From: Beta vulgaris subsp. vulgaris
Taxonomy: Eukaryota; Streptophyta; Magnoliopsida; Caryophyllales; Amaranthaceae
Length of the DNA stretch: 64,000 nt
NCBI RefSeq assembly: GCF_026745355.1
Contig: NC_079209.1
Location: 44,377,823 to 44,441,822 of the forward strand
Direction of reading: 5' to 3'
The position numbers and the translations under genes are program-made. Shown here in pieces: positions 9,560 to 20,639 of the stretch; position 1 is the stretch's first letter; every line of letters starts with the position of its first letter. The notes beneath the pieces were generated by a model. That model saw only the letters and a list, made by a program, of their open reading frames with translations, did no database searches and was not told the DNA's origin.

Positions 9560-11037
9560 ATCTTGTAGCTATGCAAGATGAACTCCATTAATTTAAAAGA
9601 AACAAAGTTTGGCACCTTGAACCTAAACCTAAACACAATAAGGTTATTGGTTTGAAATGGGTGTTTAGAAACAAGTTGGATGAGTTCGGAACCATAGTGA
9701 GGAACAAGGCTCGTTTAGTATAAAAGGATACAATCAACAGGAAGGTATAGATTATGAAGAAACTTTTGCACCTGTTGCAGATTGGAAGCTATTAGAATTT
9801 TTTCATTTGCTGCTTTCATGGGTTTTAAATTGTATCAAATGGATGTGAAATGTGCATTTTTAAATGGTTATCTAAATGAAGAGGTTTTTGGGGAACAACT
9901 CCGGGTTTTGAAAATAATGATTTTCCAAATCATGTCTTCAAGCTTGACAAGGGTCTTTATGGGTTAAAGCAAGCTCCAAGAGCATGGTATAAAAGACTTT
10001 CAAAGTTCCTTCTTGAAAATGAGTTTAAAAGAGGAAAACTGGATCGAACCTTGTTTTTAAAATCAAAAGGAACACATTTATTAGTAGTTCAAAATGTTGA
10101 TGATATTATATTTGGTGCCACTAATGAATCTTTGTGCAAGGACTTTGCTAATCTCATGAGTACCGAATTCGAAATAAGCATGATGGGAACTCAACTTTTC
10201 TTGGGGTTGCAAGATCAAGCAAACAGAAGAAGGAATCTACATCCATCAACAAAAGTACATAAAGGAACTGCCGAAAAAGTATGGTTTGGAGGCTTCCAAA
10301 GTAAATCATACACCTATGGGAACTTCAACCAGGTTGGATGAGGATACTATAGGAACAATTGTGGATCAAACCAAGTATCGAGGTATGATTGGCTCGTTAT
10401 TATATCTAACTGCAAGTCGTCCTGATATTGCTTTTACTGTAGGGCTATGTGCAAGGTTTCAAGCTAATCTAGAGGAATATCATCTCACAGTAGTGAAGAG
10501 AATCCTAAGATACCTCAAAGGAACAGATGATTTGAGCCTATTCTATTCAAGAATTGATACCTTTGAACTGAAAGGATTCGCAGATGCTGACTATGCAGGG
10601 GATCTGGTAAATATAAAGAGTACATCAGGTATGGTTCAGTTCCTTAGTCATAGTTTAGTTTCTTGGAGCACCAAGAAGCAAAACACAGTTGCTTTATCTA
10701 TAGTTGAGGCTGAATATGTTGCAGCAGCAACATGTTGTTCCCAAATGGATAAAACAACAACTTTATGACTATGGAATTTACTTTGATTGTGTTCCCATCT
10801 ATTGTGATAATACTAGTGTAATCAGTATTTCTAAAGATCCCGTGCATCATTCTAGAGTTACGCATATCCATATTAGGCATCATTTTCTTAAGGATAATGT
10901 CGAGAAGGACCTTATTAAAATAGAATTTTGTGAACTGAACGTCAGATTGCTGATATTTTGACTAAGCCCCTAAATAGAGATAGGTTTGAAAAACTGAGAC
11001 TTGAACTTGGCCTGATTAAGTTGAAATACTTGCTATA
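9560..11037 (+). pseudogene. Copia reverse transcriptase-RNase H remnant
   Basis: Reading across several frameshifts gives the copia RT hallmarks [40 protein letters not shown] and VDDII (the YVDD-type catalytic motif, here NVDDI), then TPMGTSTRLD and the RNase H block ADADYAGD, SWSTKKQNTVALS, EAEY and YCDNTS. The end QIADILTKP and a TAA near 11037 are visible. In the live element this enzyme would copy RNA into DNA and remove the RNA template. Here the tyrosine before VDD is Asn and there are in-frame stops and frameshifts (for example near 9722, 9778, 9890 and 10210), so it is dead. Confidence 0.9.
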
Positions 11038-11737
11038 ATCTTTCTCCCTATTGGTCTGACTCTTTGGCATTATGTATGTGTGAATAAATTTGATGTTTTT
11101 ATTTGTTTAAAATGCATTACAATCTTTGTATGAATATTTCATATGTATGAGTAAAAATGTCTGCAAACTGCTCACCAAGGTCCAATAATATTCCCCTTAT
11201 TGTTCATAAGAAAATTCTGTGCCTTAAGAGTTAACAAAGGATTAAATGATTAATTGCGTTCCAAAGTAGCAAAAATTGTTGTTTCCATTTGTTGTTCCCA
11301 AATGCTGTTCCCAACGTATTAAATCTAGGATTTATTTTTCAAATTTTCGAAACTCAAAATCAAAATCCAAAATTATTCTGTTCAGATTTTTTTCTCCTAA
11401 AAATCTGATCCTAATCCCTTTATTCTCTCCTAATATCTCTCAAATTAGTTGGGAACTAGTATCTTTAATTTCTTTACTTAATTTCCTTTATTTTTTTTTT
11501 CTCTCTCTCTCTTCAAACCGTGTACAATACACAGTTAGGTAAATTTATTTTACTTTTCACCTTCCTTTTACTCCTTAGTTTTTCCCTTAAACCAAAAATT
11601 ACACCTTTTCACCTCAAATAAAACCGAAAAACTTCCTAAATCATGAACACCTCACAAACTTCTCATTCTCATTCTCTCTCTAACCAAAAACCCAAAAACC
11701 CTCTCCCTCTTCTACTCACACCGAATCTCCAACTGCC
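11038..11737 (+). other. Spacer between pol and the env-like ORF
   Basis: AT- and CT-rich, no accepted gene. The corresponding spacer of the second SIRE-type element is 26290-26906. It contains pyrimidine runs (TTTTTTTTTCTCTCTCTCTC near 11492) that could serve a splice acceptor for the downstream ORF; this is inference. Confidence 0.5.
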
Positions 11738-14700
11738 ATGGATATCTCTCCCAATCCATCAAAAATGATCTTGAGGAAGAGGAAGCAAACTGAAGAAACT
11801 TGGGAAATGAAAGTGGAGGAATCACATGCAAAAATTGAGGGGGAATCGACGGTTCCTGTGACAGGAACAACCAATGTTGCACAAAGAAAATATGTCGCAA
11901 CACGGTATGTTCATGGTTTATGCATTGATATTTCTTGGTGTAGAAAGGTTAATTTTCGTCAATTGCTTGAATTGATTAAATTTCAAGGTTGGGAACACCT
12001 TTTCGAAAATTGTTATGGACAATGTCTAATTCCCAAACTTATGGATGAATTTTGTGAAAACTTTTCAATTAATGAAGAAGGGAATTGTTCTACTCTTGTT
12101 AAGGGAACTCAAATTGATTTCAATGCTGAATGTTTGGGAAATCTATTCGGTGTTCCTGTGACGGAAACCGATGTATATTTTAAGAAACAACGAGGCTCTT
12201 ATCGATTTTCTGATATTTCCTTTGATGAATTGATTGTGAATATGGTGGAAAAAGAGGCACTACCTTTCTTGATCACAATCTTATTTCTCCTTACCACAAA
12301 ATACTCTTCCACATTCTAAAGAAAGCCCTCTTACCTCGCCTCTCTAAGCGTACTCCAGTTAGCATGTTAGACTTGATTTATATTCACTGCCTAGCCTCCC
12401 ATAAACACATAAATTTTCCTTCTTTGATGATTCAACACATGAGTCATTACATTGAAAAAAGTTTTGTTGTTGGTTATGGAGCTCTTGTTACGGAAATTTT
12501 ACTTAAGTTTAAAATGAAGATTTTAGGGGTTCCAAATATTGGTGTGTCTATGGGAAACTTGCTAAATGTTCATGCATTGAACAATTTGAATGTGTGTGTT
12601 GTGAATGGAGAAGTGATCAAAGGAAGAGCTAATGTCGATGATGATGAGGAAGAAGATGACTGTGATGAAGAAGAAGATGAAGAAACCGAAATTGAAGTAG
12701 AGAAAGAAAAAGAACAAGAGAAAATCGAAAAAATCGAAAAAGAAAGAAAAATGAAAAATTGGAAAAAGAAAAACAAAGATGAAAGAGCAAAGAAAAAGGG
12801 AAGAAGGTGGTTGAAAGGGAAGAATTGGTGAAACTGGTTGACAGAGTTACTCGAACTAGTCAAAGAGTTCGAAACTTGAAAGTTCTAAACTCTCCTTGCA
12901 TGATGAGGAAGAAAGTGTTGTGATGATGAAGTTAGCGTGATTGCTAAAGAAGTTTATGATGCTTGCTTTCCCTTCTAGGGAACAATCTCCTATTCCTATG
13001 GACACCATTCCCCCTACCACTTCAATCATCTCCACCAAAAACTGCATCTCCACCTCCTTTTAAACCATAAAACACTCCAATCCCTCCTCATACGAAATCA
13101 CCTCCATCTCCTATTCCTAAAGGAAAGAAACCAGTAGTTGTTCCCATCTCAGAGGAACAACCTGTTGTTCCTCATCTTAAGGAACAACCTGCCGCCACTA
13201 ATCCTCCTAACACCTCACCGTCTTCATCCTAAAACCCTACCATTGGTACTACTTATACCTTCGCTCATGCTCGAAGGTTGGATTACTTGTTTACATTGGT
13301 CATGGGTCACTCGGAAGCTATGATGGAATTTGCAAATGAAGCTAAGGGTGTGAATGGGTTAGTGCAAGGTTGATGAGAAGGTTGACGAGGCTTTGGATGG
13401 TCAAAATGGAGCAACTTGGTGATATGACCACATCCCAAAAGATGAACACGAAATTGATGCATTTGGAGGATATCGTGCTCAAGCTTGATCAAACCGTTAC
13501 CGGAAATCATAAGGAAGTGATGACGACTAAATTGGAGGATGTGGTGGAAGAAGTGGTCGAACAACCTTCCTCTCCTAAGCTTTAAACACTCTTGTTGGTT
13601 ATGGAGCTCTTGTTACGGAAATTTTACTTAAGTTTAAAATGAAGATTTTAGGGGTTCCAAATATTGGTGTGTCTATGGGAAACTTGCTAAATGTTCATGC
13701 ATTGAACAATTTGAATGTGTGTGTTGTGAATGGCGAAGTGATCAAAGGAAGAGCTAATGTCGATGATGATGAGGAAGAAGATGACTGTGATGAAGAAGAA
13801 GATGACTGTGATGAAGAAGAAGATGAAGAAACCGAAATTGAAGTAGAGAAAGAAAAAGAACAAGAGAAAATCGAAAAAATCGAAAAAGAAAAGAAAAATG
13901 AAAAATTGGAAAAAGAAAAACAAAGAGATGAAAGAGCAAAAGAAAAAGGGAAGAAGGTGGTTGAAAGGGAAGAATTGGTGAAACTGGTTGACAGAGTTAC
14001 TCGAACTAGTCAAAGAGTTCGAAACTTGAAAGTTCTAAACTCTCCTTCGCATGATGAGGAAGAAAGTGTTGGTGATGATGAAGTTAGCGTGATTGCTAAA
14101 GAAGTTTATGATGCTTGCTTTCCTCCTTCTAGGGAACAATCTCCTATTCCTATGGACACCATTCCCCCTACCACTTCAATCATCTCCACCAAAAACTGCA
14201 TCTCCACCTCCTTTTAAACCATAAAACACTCCAATCCCTCCTCATACGAAATCACCTCCATCTCCTATTCCTAAAGGAAAGAAACCAGTAGTTGTTCCCA
14301 TCTCAGAGGAACAACCTGTTGTTCCTCATCTTAAGGACAACCTGCCGCCACTAATCCTCCTAACACCTCACCGTCTTCATCCTAAAACCCTACCATTGGT
14401 ACTACTTATACCTTCGCTCATGCTCGAAGGTTGGATTACTTGTTTACATTGGTCATGGGTCACTCGGAAGCTATGATGGAATTTGCAAATGAAGCTAAGG
14501 GTGTGAATGGGTTAGTGCAAGGGTTGATGAGAAAGGTTGACGAGGCTTTGGATGGTCAAAATGGAGCAACTTGGTGATATGACCACATCCCTCCAAAAGA
14601 TGAACACGAAATTGATGCATTTGGAGGATATCGTGCTCAAGCTTGATCAAACCGTTACCAGAAATCATAAGGAAGTGATGACGACTAAATTGGAGGATGT

Positions 14701-14743
14701 GGTGGAAGAAGTGGTCGAACAACCTTCCTCTCCTAAGCTTTAA
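11738..14743 (+). pseudogene. Env-like third ORF of the SIRE-type element, duplicated inside
   Basis: The ATG at 11738 (MDIS...) matches the start of the equivalent ORF of the second element at 26907 (MEIS...). The N-terminal 190 residues are basic then mixed, with conserved patches such as VHGLCIDISW and LIPKLMDEFC. After a frameshift near 12290 the protein runs into an Asp/Glu-rich then Lys/Glu-rich region and a C-terminal coiled-coil-like part ending VEQPSSPKL at 14743. SIRE-lineage elements carry such an ORF after pol and it is often called env-like; its function is not established. The 3' half is present twice (12467-13591 and 13592-14749), and both copies have indels and stops. Confidence 0.75.
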
Positions 14744-14749
14744 ACACTC
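12467..14749 (+). repeat. 1.1-kb direct tandem duplication
   Basis: Copy 1 (12467-13591, about 1125 bp) and copy 2 (13592-14749, about 1158 bp) both start TTGTTGGTTATGGAGCTC and end AAACACTCT. They are nearly identical; copy 1 has lost short bits, including one 15-bp acidic repeat and several single bases. Only one or two bases are shared at the junction, so the event looks like replication slippage or end joining more than homologous exchange. Confidence 0.93.
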
Positions 14750-14899
14750 TTCTTAGTTTAGTTTTCTTATTGTGGGAACAAAACTTTTTATTTTGTGTCT
14801 TTTCTTTCTTTCCTTCTTAGCATGCTACAATGAAACTATGTTAATTTGATAATTCTACGTTAAATCTTTTTGCATGTGTCCGTCTCTTGAATGGCTAAT

Positions 14900-15253
14900 C
14901 ACTACAGGAATCCGTGTTTTTACCAACCGCCTAAATCGATCGGTAAAATACGAAAAACGGTCGACAAAACAATTACCAACCGCTGGTTGGTAATTTCATA
15001 TCACCGACTATTAAGCGGACGGTACAATATTACCTACCGATTTTGGGAGATTACTGACCGTTCAATGGTAGTAGGTAATCAATTACAGCTATGAGGTCGG
15101 TAAGCGCGGTAGGTAATGGTATTTACCTACCGTGTAATTGGCGGTCGGTAATTTAAAAATAACGGTAGGTAATCACCAACCGTTTTATAGATTTTACCTA
15201 CTACTTTTGTTAGGTTAGACAATATATTTAGATGGGTAAGCCTACCGTTATGC
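14900..15253 (+). mobile_element. Terminus of a second CACTA transposon
   Basis: The segment starts with CACTACAGGAATCCG, a CACTA-type terminus, right where the SIRE-type remnant stops. It is followed by densely packed, mutually inverted subterminal motifs: ACCAACCG, CGGTTGGTAA, GGTAGGTAAT, TTACCTACCG and GGTCGGTAA. These are the usual binding sites of CACTA helper proteins. No transposase and no matching right terminus (CCTGTAGTG) were found downstream, so only about 350 bp of one end remains or the rest was displaced. Confidence 0.75.
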
Positions 15254-16399
15254 CAGGGTCGTATTTGGGCATGGGCGAGAGGTGCTGGTGCACAGGGCCC
15301 CAAAACACATAACCCAAATAAGTAAATGTAAAAGAGAATAAAAGGAAAAATAGAAAAAAATGGAAAAGAAAAGATCACTGCAAAACTGCAAATGCTGCCG
15401 ACAATTAAGCTTATTGCGAAATAAGTTTCTTATTCAATTCCCCCACTTGTTTTTCAATTCAACTAGTTATTAGTGCCGAGCTATACCCCGGGTAAGAAAA
15501 AATTTCATTTATTAATATAATACTTTATGATACTAACACTAAATACAACTTAGTCTAATGGATAAGACTTTAGTATATGTACTTGAGGTCTCAAGATCAA
15601 ACACAGTTTCTTGTTTATGCACGCCTTTTAATATATTTGTATAGATGTCAAACGCTCAAAATTTTTGGGTAATTTCTCTCTTTTCTTTGCAATTTTTGTT
15701 CTTTGTTTGATGGTACCCACATGTATTTTCATGTAATATAAAATTTTGATATTTGTATATTGTAGAACTGCATACTGAATCGGAGTAATAAAATGATAAA
15801 TTTAATTTTACTCCTATTGTTTTTTGTTCTAAATAAGTTTAGATTAGTTTATAATATTTTATTAAAAATAGTGCAAAGCAAATTAATTAAAAAGAACAGC
15901 CCTTCATCCATAATTTTTTTTAATAAAATTTTGATATTATCTAATATAAATTTCAATTATTTTTTATGACTTTATTTCGGTCCAGGTTAAATTTTTCCGT
16001 CTTTGGTCCTTCTCCAATGGATGGTTGCAACTTTTTTTGGGTTTTGTAAAATTGAATTTTATTTGTTATTTATTTATTAATCATTTAATTGTGCATCTTT
16101 TCGATTTCTTTTTTTGGATTTTCTGTTTGACATATTAAATGATCAAACTTTATTTGTAATTTCTTTATTAATCATTCAATTGTGCATCTTTTTGATTTTT
16201 TTTTGGGTTTTCTGATTGACATATTAAATGATCAAGTACTTACATCCTTATTTTAAGGTCTCTTTCAAAAATTTCGGACCAAAAAATTGTTTATTTTTCG
16301 GTCTAGACCAAAAATAAAACATTCAAAAAACTTGGACTTAATTAGGGCCCTAATATGTAGGCTCGCCCTTGGGCCTCCAAAATTTCAGAAACGGGGCTG
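15254..16399. mobile_element. Possible hAT-like non-autonomous element
   Basis: The left end (CAGGGTCGTATTTGGGCATG) and the reverse complement of the right end (CAGCCCCGTTTCTGAAATTT) share CAGnnnCGT and, further in, GGGCGAG and GGGCCC. This resembles plant hAT termini. An 8-bp target duplication is not visible and the interior is AT-rich without transposase, so the call is weak. Confidence 0.35.
16050..16235. repeat. 91-bp direct duplication
   Basis: TCATTTAATTGTGCATCTTT at 16081 recurs with one change at 16172, followed in both copies by a T-run and GACATATTAAATGATCAA. It is an AT-rich duplication inside the possible hAT-like element. Confidence 0.7.
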
Positions 16400-17316
16400 T
16401 TTGTATAGATTTGTTGTGTTTTTAAACATGCAATGATCATTTATTAGTATTTTTACAAAAATTGAAACTAAGCAATAAATCAATTTGAATCGTTATTCAA
16501 AAGAAAAGATATATGATTTATCGTCCGTGCATCGCAAGGATAAAAGAGTAAAATTCAGGAGCATATGATGGGTGACATAAGCAACAACCTATCTTACACC
16601 AATAAGATTTAATAAAATTAACTTGTTGGAGGTTTGAAAAAATTATAGTGCCAAGTAAGTAGCCATGTAAGCTAAACCTTATTATAGACCAATTCAAAGT
16701 AATTTTTAATTTATTTCAATACAGGTTATGTTTCACAAAGAAAAAAAAAACACATGTTAGACTACATATTAATGGAAGTAAAAGTATCTAAATAGTACGC
16801 AATAGGATTAAGTTATATCTTTTAATATCTTTTTCTAATCATCTATCTCTAACACTCTAACCTGGACCCTAGAATTAGAACTTTATTATCTTGCTTAATC
16901 TGGTGTGTTTACAGTAAAAATTATCTCTAAAAAAACTTTACACGCATAGAATTACCCAAACCAAAATATGATCCCCAAGTAAACCAATTTTTAGAAGGAC
17001 TGAATATTAGGAAAGTTAAACATCACATAAAAACAAGGAAAGTCGAATAAACGAGAAAATCCTTTGCATAAAATATGGCGCGCACCATAATCTCAGTTGT
17101 AGTTTCCTCTTACTTCTAGTCTACTACTACTTCACAGCCTGCTTTCTTTATCACTTAGTATAAATTTACCTTATTCATTATTCCTTTATGATTTCTTTAT
17201 CACTTATAAATTTACCTTCTTCATTATACCTTCCTAAATTCGTTCACCTTTAATATGAAAATTCATCAATTTGATTCAATCTAAATTTTCAAGTCTTTGT
17301 TTCATTCAATTATTGA
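16400..17316 (+). other. AT-rich upstream region of the B3-like gene, no gene
   Basis: No coding frame of note. Near 17145-17250 there is an imperfect duplication of about 50 bp (CTTTATCACTTA, then TAAATTTACCTT and TCATTATxCCTT). It could be the 5' flank or promoter of the B3-like gene, but no promoter element is certain. Confidence 0.4.
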
Positions 17317-18142
17317 ACCAATCTGTTTGATACAACCATTGATAAGAAGAGAAATACAGTTGATATTGATCGAAGTGAGTTCTCCCCTGAATAACTCGAA
17401 TGCGCCAAAACCCTACTTAGTTTGAGTACTTGTTCATCATCATCATCTCCAACCCGAAACTGTTTGGTTAATCGCAAAAAAGTTGTTATTCGTCCACCAA
17501 TGCCACGTTTAAGAGATGATTTGCCATCTATTGATTCCATTATCGATAAGTTCACACCTCGTGATGCATGGTATGGTAAAATAGATGTTTTAAAGAAAAG
17601 TCTCACACATTCAGACATCTCCAACCAGTAGGCACGTCTAGCAATCCTAGATTCTGATCTTAATGATAAAGTAAGAGAGGAATTTCTGAATCAAGACGAG
17701 AGGGATGAGCTTGAGAAGACTTATTCGAATGGGAGGAAGGGACAAGTTAAGGTTAAAGTGAGGGGTTGTTTTTATGAGAAAGAACACGATATGTTCATCA
17801 GTAAGTGGTATAACAAAAGCAATGGATTTAAGTATGCATTGAAGGGTGAATGGAATCCATTAGGGTTGAGAATGGGGTTGAGTTTATTGATGAGATAACT
17901 GTTGCCACGGTTCGATCAAAAGGCGTTTTGTGTCTTGCCATGCATGGTGGTCGACAGCAAGAGGCCAAACTTGCTCATGTGCCTCTTGCCGTCCAAGGTA
18001 GTCGTCGGCAGCAAAAAAAACGAAACTTTCTCCCGCTCCTGAACTTGTTGCTGTTGCTCCATGTATTTCAACATGGCATAAAACTCTTACAAGATGTGAT
18101 AAAAGTAGATACAAGGATGCACCCAAGTTAATTGGATGTTGA
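17317..18142 (+). pseudogene. B3/DUF313-like gene, copy A, with its original 5' end
   Basis: The protein reads RDDLPSIDSIIDKFTPRDAW, then a Leu/Lys-rich stretch with QxARL, LREEFL-like and DERDEL helices, then MFISKWYNKSNGF, KGxWNP and LRMG/VRSEGVLC. This order fits the plant B3 family of the DUF313 (REM-like) type, nuclear DNA-binding proteins; I recognise the layout, not an orthologue. Copy A alone has about 55 codons upstream of the shared part (17317-17480, Ser-rich), but these contain a TAA at 17392 and no ATG. A TAG at 17629-17631 replaces a Lys codon that copies B and C keep, and a one-base loss near 17860 shifts the frame. It is a pseudogene. Confidence 0.68.
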
Positions 18143-18562
18143 AGTCCATTGAGTTTAGCTTTTTATGATGTTTGTTGTTCAGTTGTTGTTCCACAATTTT
18201 CCAATTCAGTCATATTACTTAGTTCATACTACTAGTCTATTTGCTTTTGTAATTGTTGATTATCTTGATCGACTTTAGAAGTTGATTTTGGTCTATTATT
18301 GATTAATGAAGTTTGTTACGTTTTTGTGATTTTGTTACTCCGGGCTTTTTTTAACGTGCCAGAACTTCAATTTAGATTTTAATTTCTATTAAATTATTCC
18401 ACAAGCGTAGGGATGAGTTACTAAAATCCCTTTAAATGAAGTGATGATAATTGTTGCTAATATTTTACGTTAACTCTTATGAATCCAAATATGGATGTTT
18501 TTTTTATATATCCTCCTGAGGGCTGATCTCTGTTTTCTTTCTTCATATCAAAAAGTGAATTA
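18143..18562 (+). other. 3' flank of copy A
   Basis: Non-coding, AT-rich sequence shared with the regions after copies B and C (GATGTTTGTTGTTCAGTTG, CCACAAGCGTAGGGATGAGT). It probably holds the 3' untranslated region and polyadenylation signals of the gene. Conservation here reflects the duplication and is not evidence of function. Confidence 0.6.
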
Positions 18563-19234
18563 GGGCTTGTTCTCTTCGGCATAAAACAACTGAACCAAAC
18601 TGAACTTATTGGAGCTGAACTGAACTGAACTGAACTTATTGGAGCTGAATTGAATTGAATTGAATTGCATTGAATTAAATTAAATTAAATGTAATAAATA
18701 TATAAATAATATTTTAAACAATAATAATATGAATATTGAATAATAATTATAATGATAAGTAATAATAATGAATAATAATAATAATAGTATTTTGAATATT
18801 TTTAAATGATAGTTATAAATAAATAATATTAATAATCATAAATTAATAATAATAATAATAATTAATGATAATAATAATAATTATTTTATATTATTTGTAT
18901 TAATATATTAATATTAGACGATGATATCTAATAACAATAATATCTAAGAAGTAAATTAATATTACTATTTTAATAATTAGATTTAATAATATAAAAATAT
19001 TTAGTAATAAAGATAATGATTGGGTTGGACCACGAAAATTACTTCATAAACCGTCTAGACGCGATTTGATTGGTTTATGGGCTAAAAAAAGTGGGTTTAT
19101 TTGTGCTTTGACCTAAATCATGTTCCTCCTAATAATAATAGTAATATTAATGAGTAAAGCTCTAATAAACAAAATAATATATAAAAACAATAATAATAAT
19201 ACTTAATAGTAATGATATATATTTAAATAATAAT

Positions 19235-20598
19235 TGTTGAACCCTAGTTTTGATGATGACAAAGAAACAAAGGAACAAACTAAGTAGTGAACTAATGAAT
19301 TATTTAAGTGTATGGTGTCTAAGGTATCAATACAAGGAACTGGGAGAATACAAAGTCAATGAAGAAGTCAAGAGAGGATTTCAAAGGCTAAGTAAAGAAG
19401 TTTCTATGTTGATACTGGAGCAAGCATTGGATCAAGAATAATAGAAGCTAGGCGTTTTATTTTCTAGTTCCAATGTAGAGGAACAAAGAAAGAATGGTAA
19501 GGAACTGTGGCAGAATATTTGAGAATGAAGCGTTTGTTCCTTTGTAAGGAACAAACTAAGTGCCACTTAGCAAATATGTTAAAGGAACTGAACTAATATA
19601 AGGAACTAGATTTAGGCGTGTACTTAGTATAACGATTAAAAGATAATGGAGTAAGTCATGCCTAGATTATAGGAAATTAGTTATTTCTAATTTCAAAAGA
19701 TAAAATCAGTTTTAAAAAGAAAATCTGTTTTGGAAAAGATTTTATTTTTCGGAAAATAAGAAAATAAATATCCGGTTGTTAGAAAGATTTTATTTCAAAG
19801 ATATTATTTTCTTAAAGATTAGAAATTCAGATTTAAAGATAAAAAGAGTTTATAAAAACTGATTTTCAGATAATGCTCAAGGAACTCCTATTATTTAGGA
19901 GTAATGGCTGCATTTTAACCACGTTCATTTATAGTTCATGGGATCATGGGACATGATGTAAAACGTGTTCCTTAGGGGAAGGAACATCATGGGTAAATGG
20001 ATTAAAATGTGTACTCTAACATTAATCCCACGTTCTTCATGATTAACACTATAAATATAGAAGTCTAGATAAGTTCCAAATTGTGTCTGACTAAGTAATT
20101 AAGTGAGTTTAACTTATTAAGTGTCAGTGCCTTCATTCTCTCATAATAGCCATTTGTTCTTTGCCTTCTTACTCTAATTCCACTAAGCTTATTTCGATCA
20201 ATTGTATTTTGGTTTTTGGGGTAAGGGAACTTTGAGTGAAGTTCTGTAAGAGAAAGGCTTTGAGTGAAGCTTGTATGTGTGAGAAAACTTCCGAGTGAAG
20301 TTGAGAGGAACTGCTGTTAAGGGAACAGTGGTTCAGGAACTTGAGTTTAGGAACTCAAGGAGGGCTCGAATTAGGTTGTAACAGAGTTGTTTGGCCTAAT
20401 TAGTGAAAGTGTTGAGTTTAAAATCCCTAGTGGTCGAGGTTGTTTCTTCTTGTTGGGCCCAAGAAGTTTTTCCTCGTAAAAATCCCTTGTGTTCCTTTAG
20501 CTTGTTTATTCGTTTAAGTTTTAATTTCCGCAAAAAGTTACGTTTATTTCTACACCTACAATTCACCCCCCTCTTGTAGTGTTCCTAGGGAAATAACA
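19235..20598 (+). repeat. 5' LTR of the SIRE-type element
   Basis: TG...CA ends. TATA-like CTATAAATATAG at 20050-20061. A hairpin with an 11-bp stem (GTTTGTTCCTT) and 3-nt loop is centred at 19544. The pentamers GGAAC and GTTCC are very frequent: I count 14 and 6 in this LTR. Confidence 0.93.
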
Positions 20599-20599
20599 A

Positions 20600-20612
20600 T
20601 TGGTATCAGACT
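20600..20612 (+). promoter_or_regulatory. Primer-binding site of the SIRE-type element
   Basis: TGGTATCAGACTAG begins two bases after the LTR. TGGTATCAGA is the complement of the 3' end of initiator methionine tRNA, the standard primer of plant copia elements. Confidence 0.9.
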
Positions 20613-20639
20613 AGAACTCACGTAAGATAGGAAACCCTA

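Larger units (their letters stand above)
9560..14899 (+). mobile_element. 3' part of a SIRE-type Ty1/copia element, broken
   Basis: The segment begins inside the reverse transcriptase, without LTR, gag, protease or integrase. It continues through RNase H and an env-like ORF and stops inside the 3' untranslated region at 14899, where a CACTA end begins. Its order and sequence match the more complete element at 19235-30633; the stretch before the break (ctcttgaatggctaat) corresponds to cttggaatggctagt near 28860. The 5' end was lost by truncation near the mariner-like element. Confidence 0.85.

Noticed and set aside
12570..14013. Ser-rich and Phe-rich minus-strand frames
   Set aside because: They are the antisense of the Asp/Glu- and Lys-rich parts of the env-like ORF.
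15254..16399. Firm hAT transposon call
   Set aside because: Ends are similar but an 8-bp duplication was not found; kept only as a low-confidence candidate.
19250..19441. 63-codon frame at the start of both SIRE-type LTRs (also 29273-29464)
   Set aside because: Conserved because the LTRs are copies; it starts inside the LTR edge and shows no known domain.
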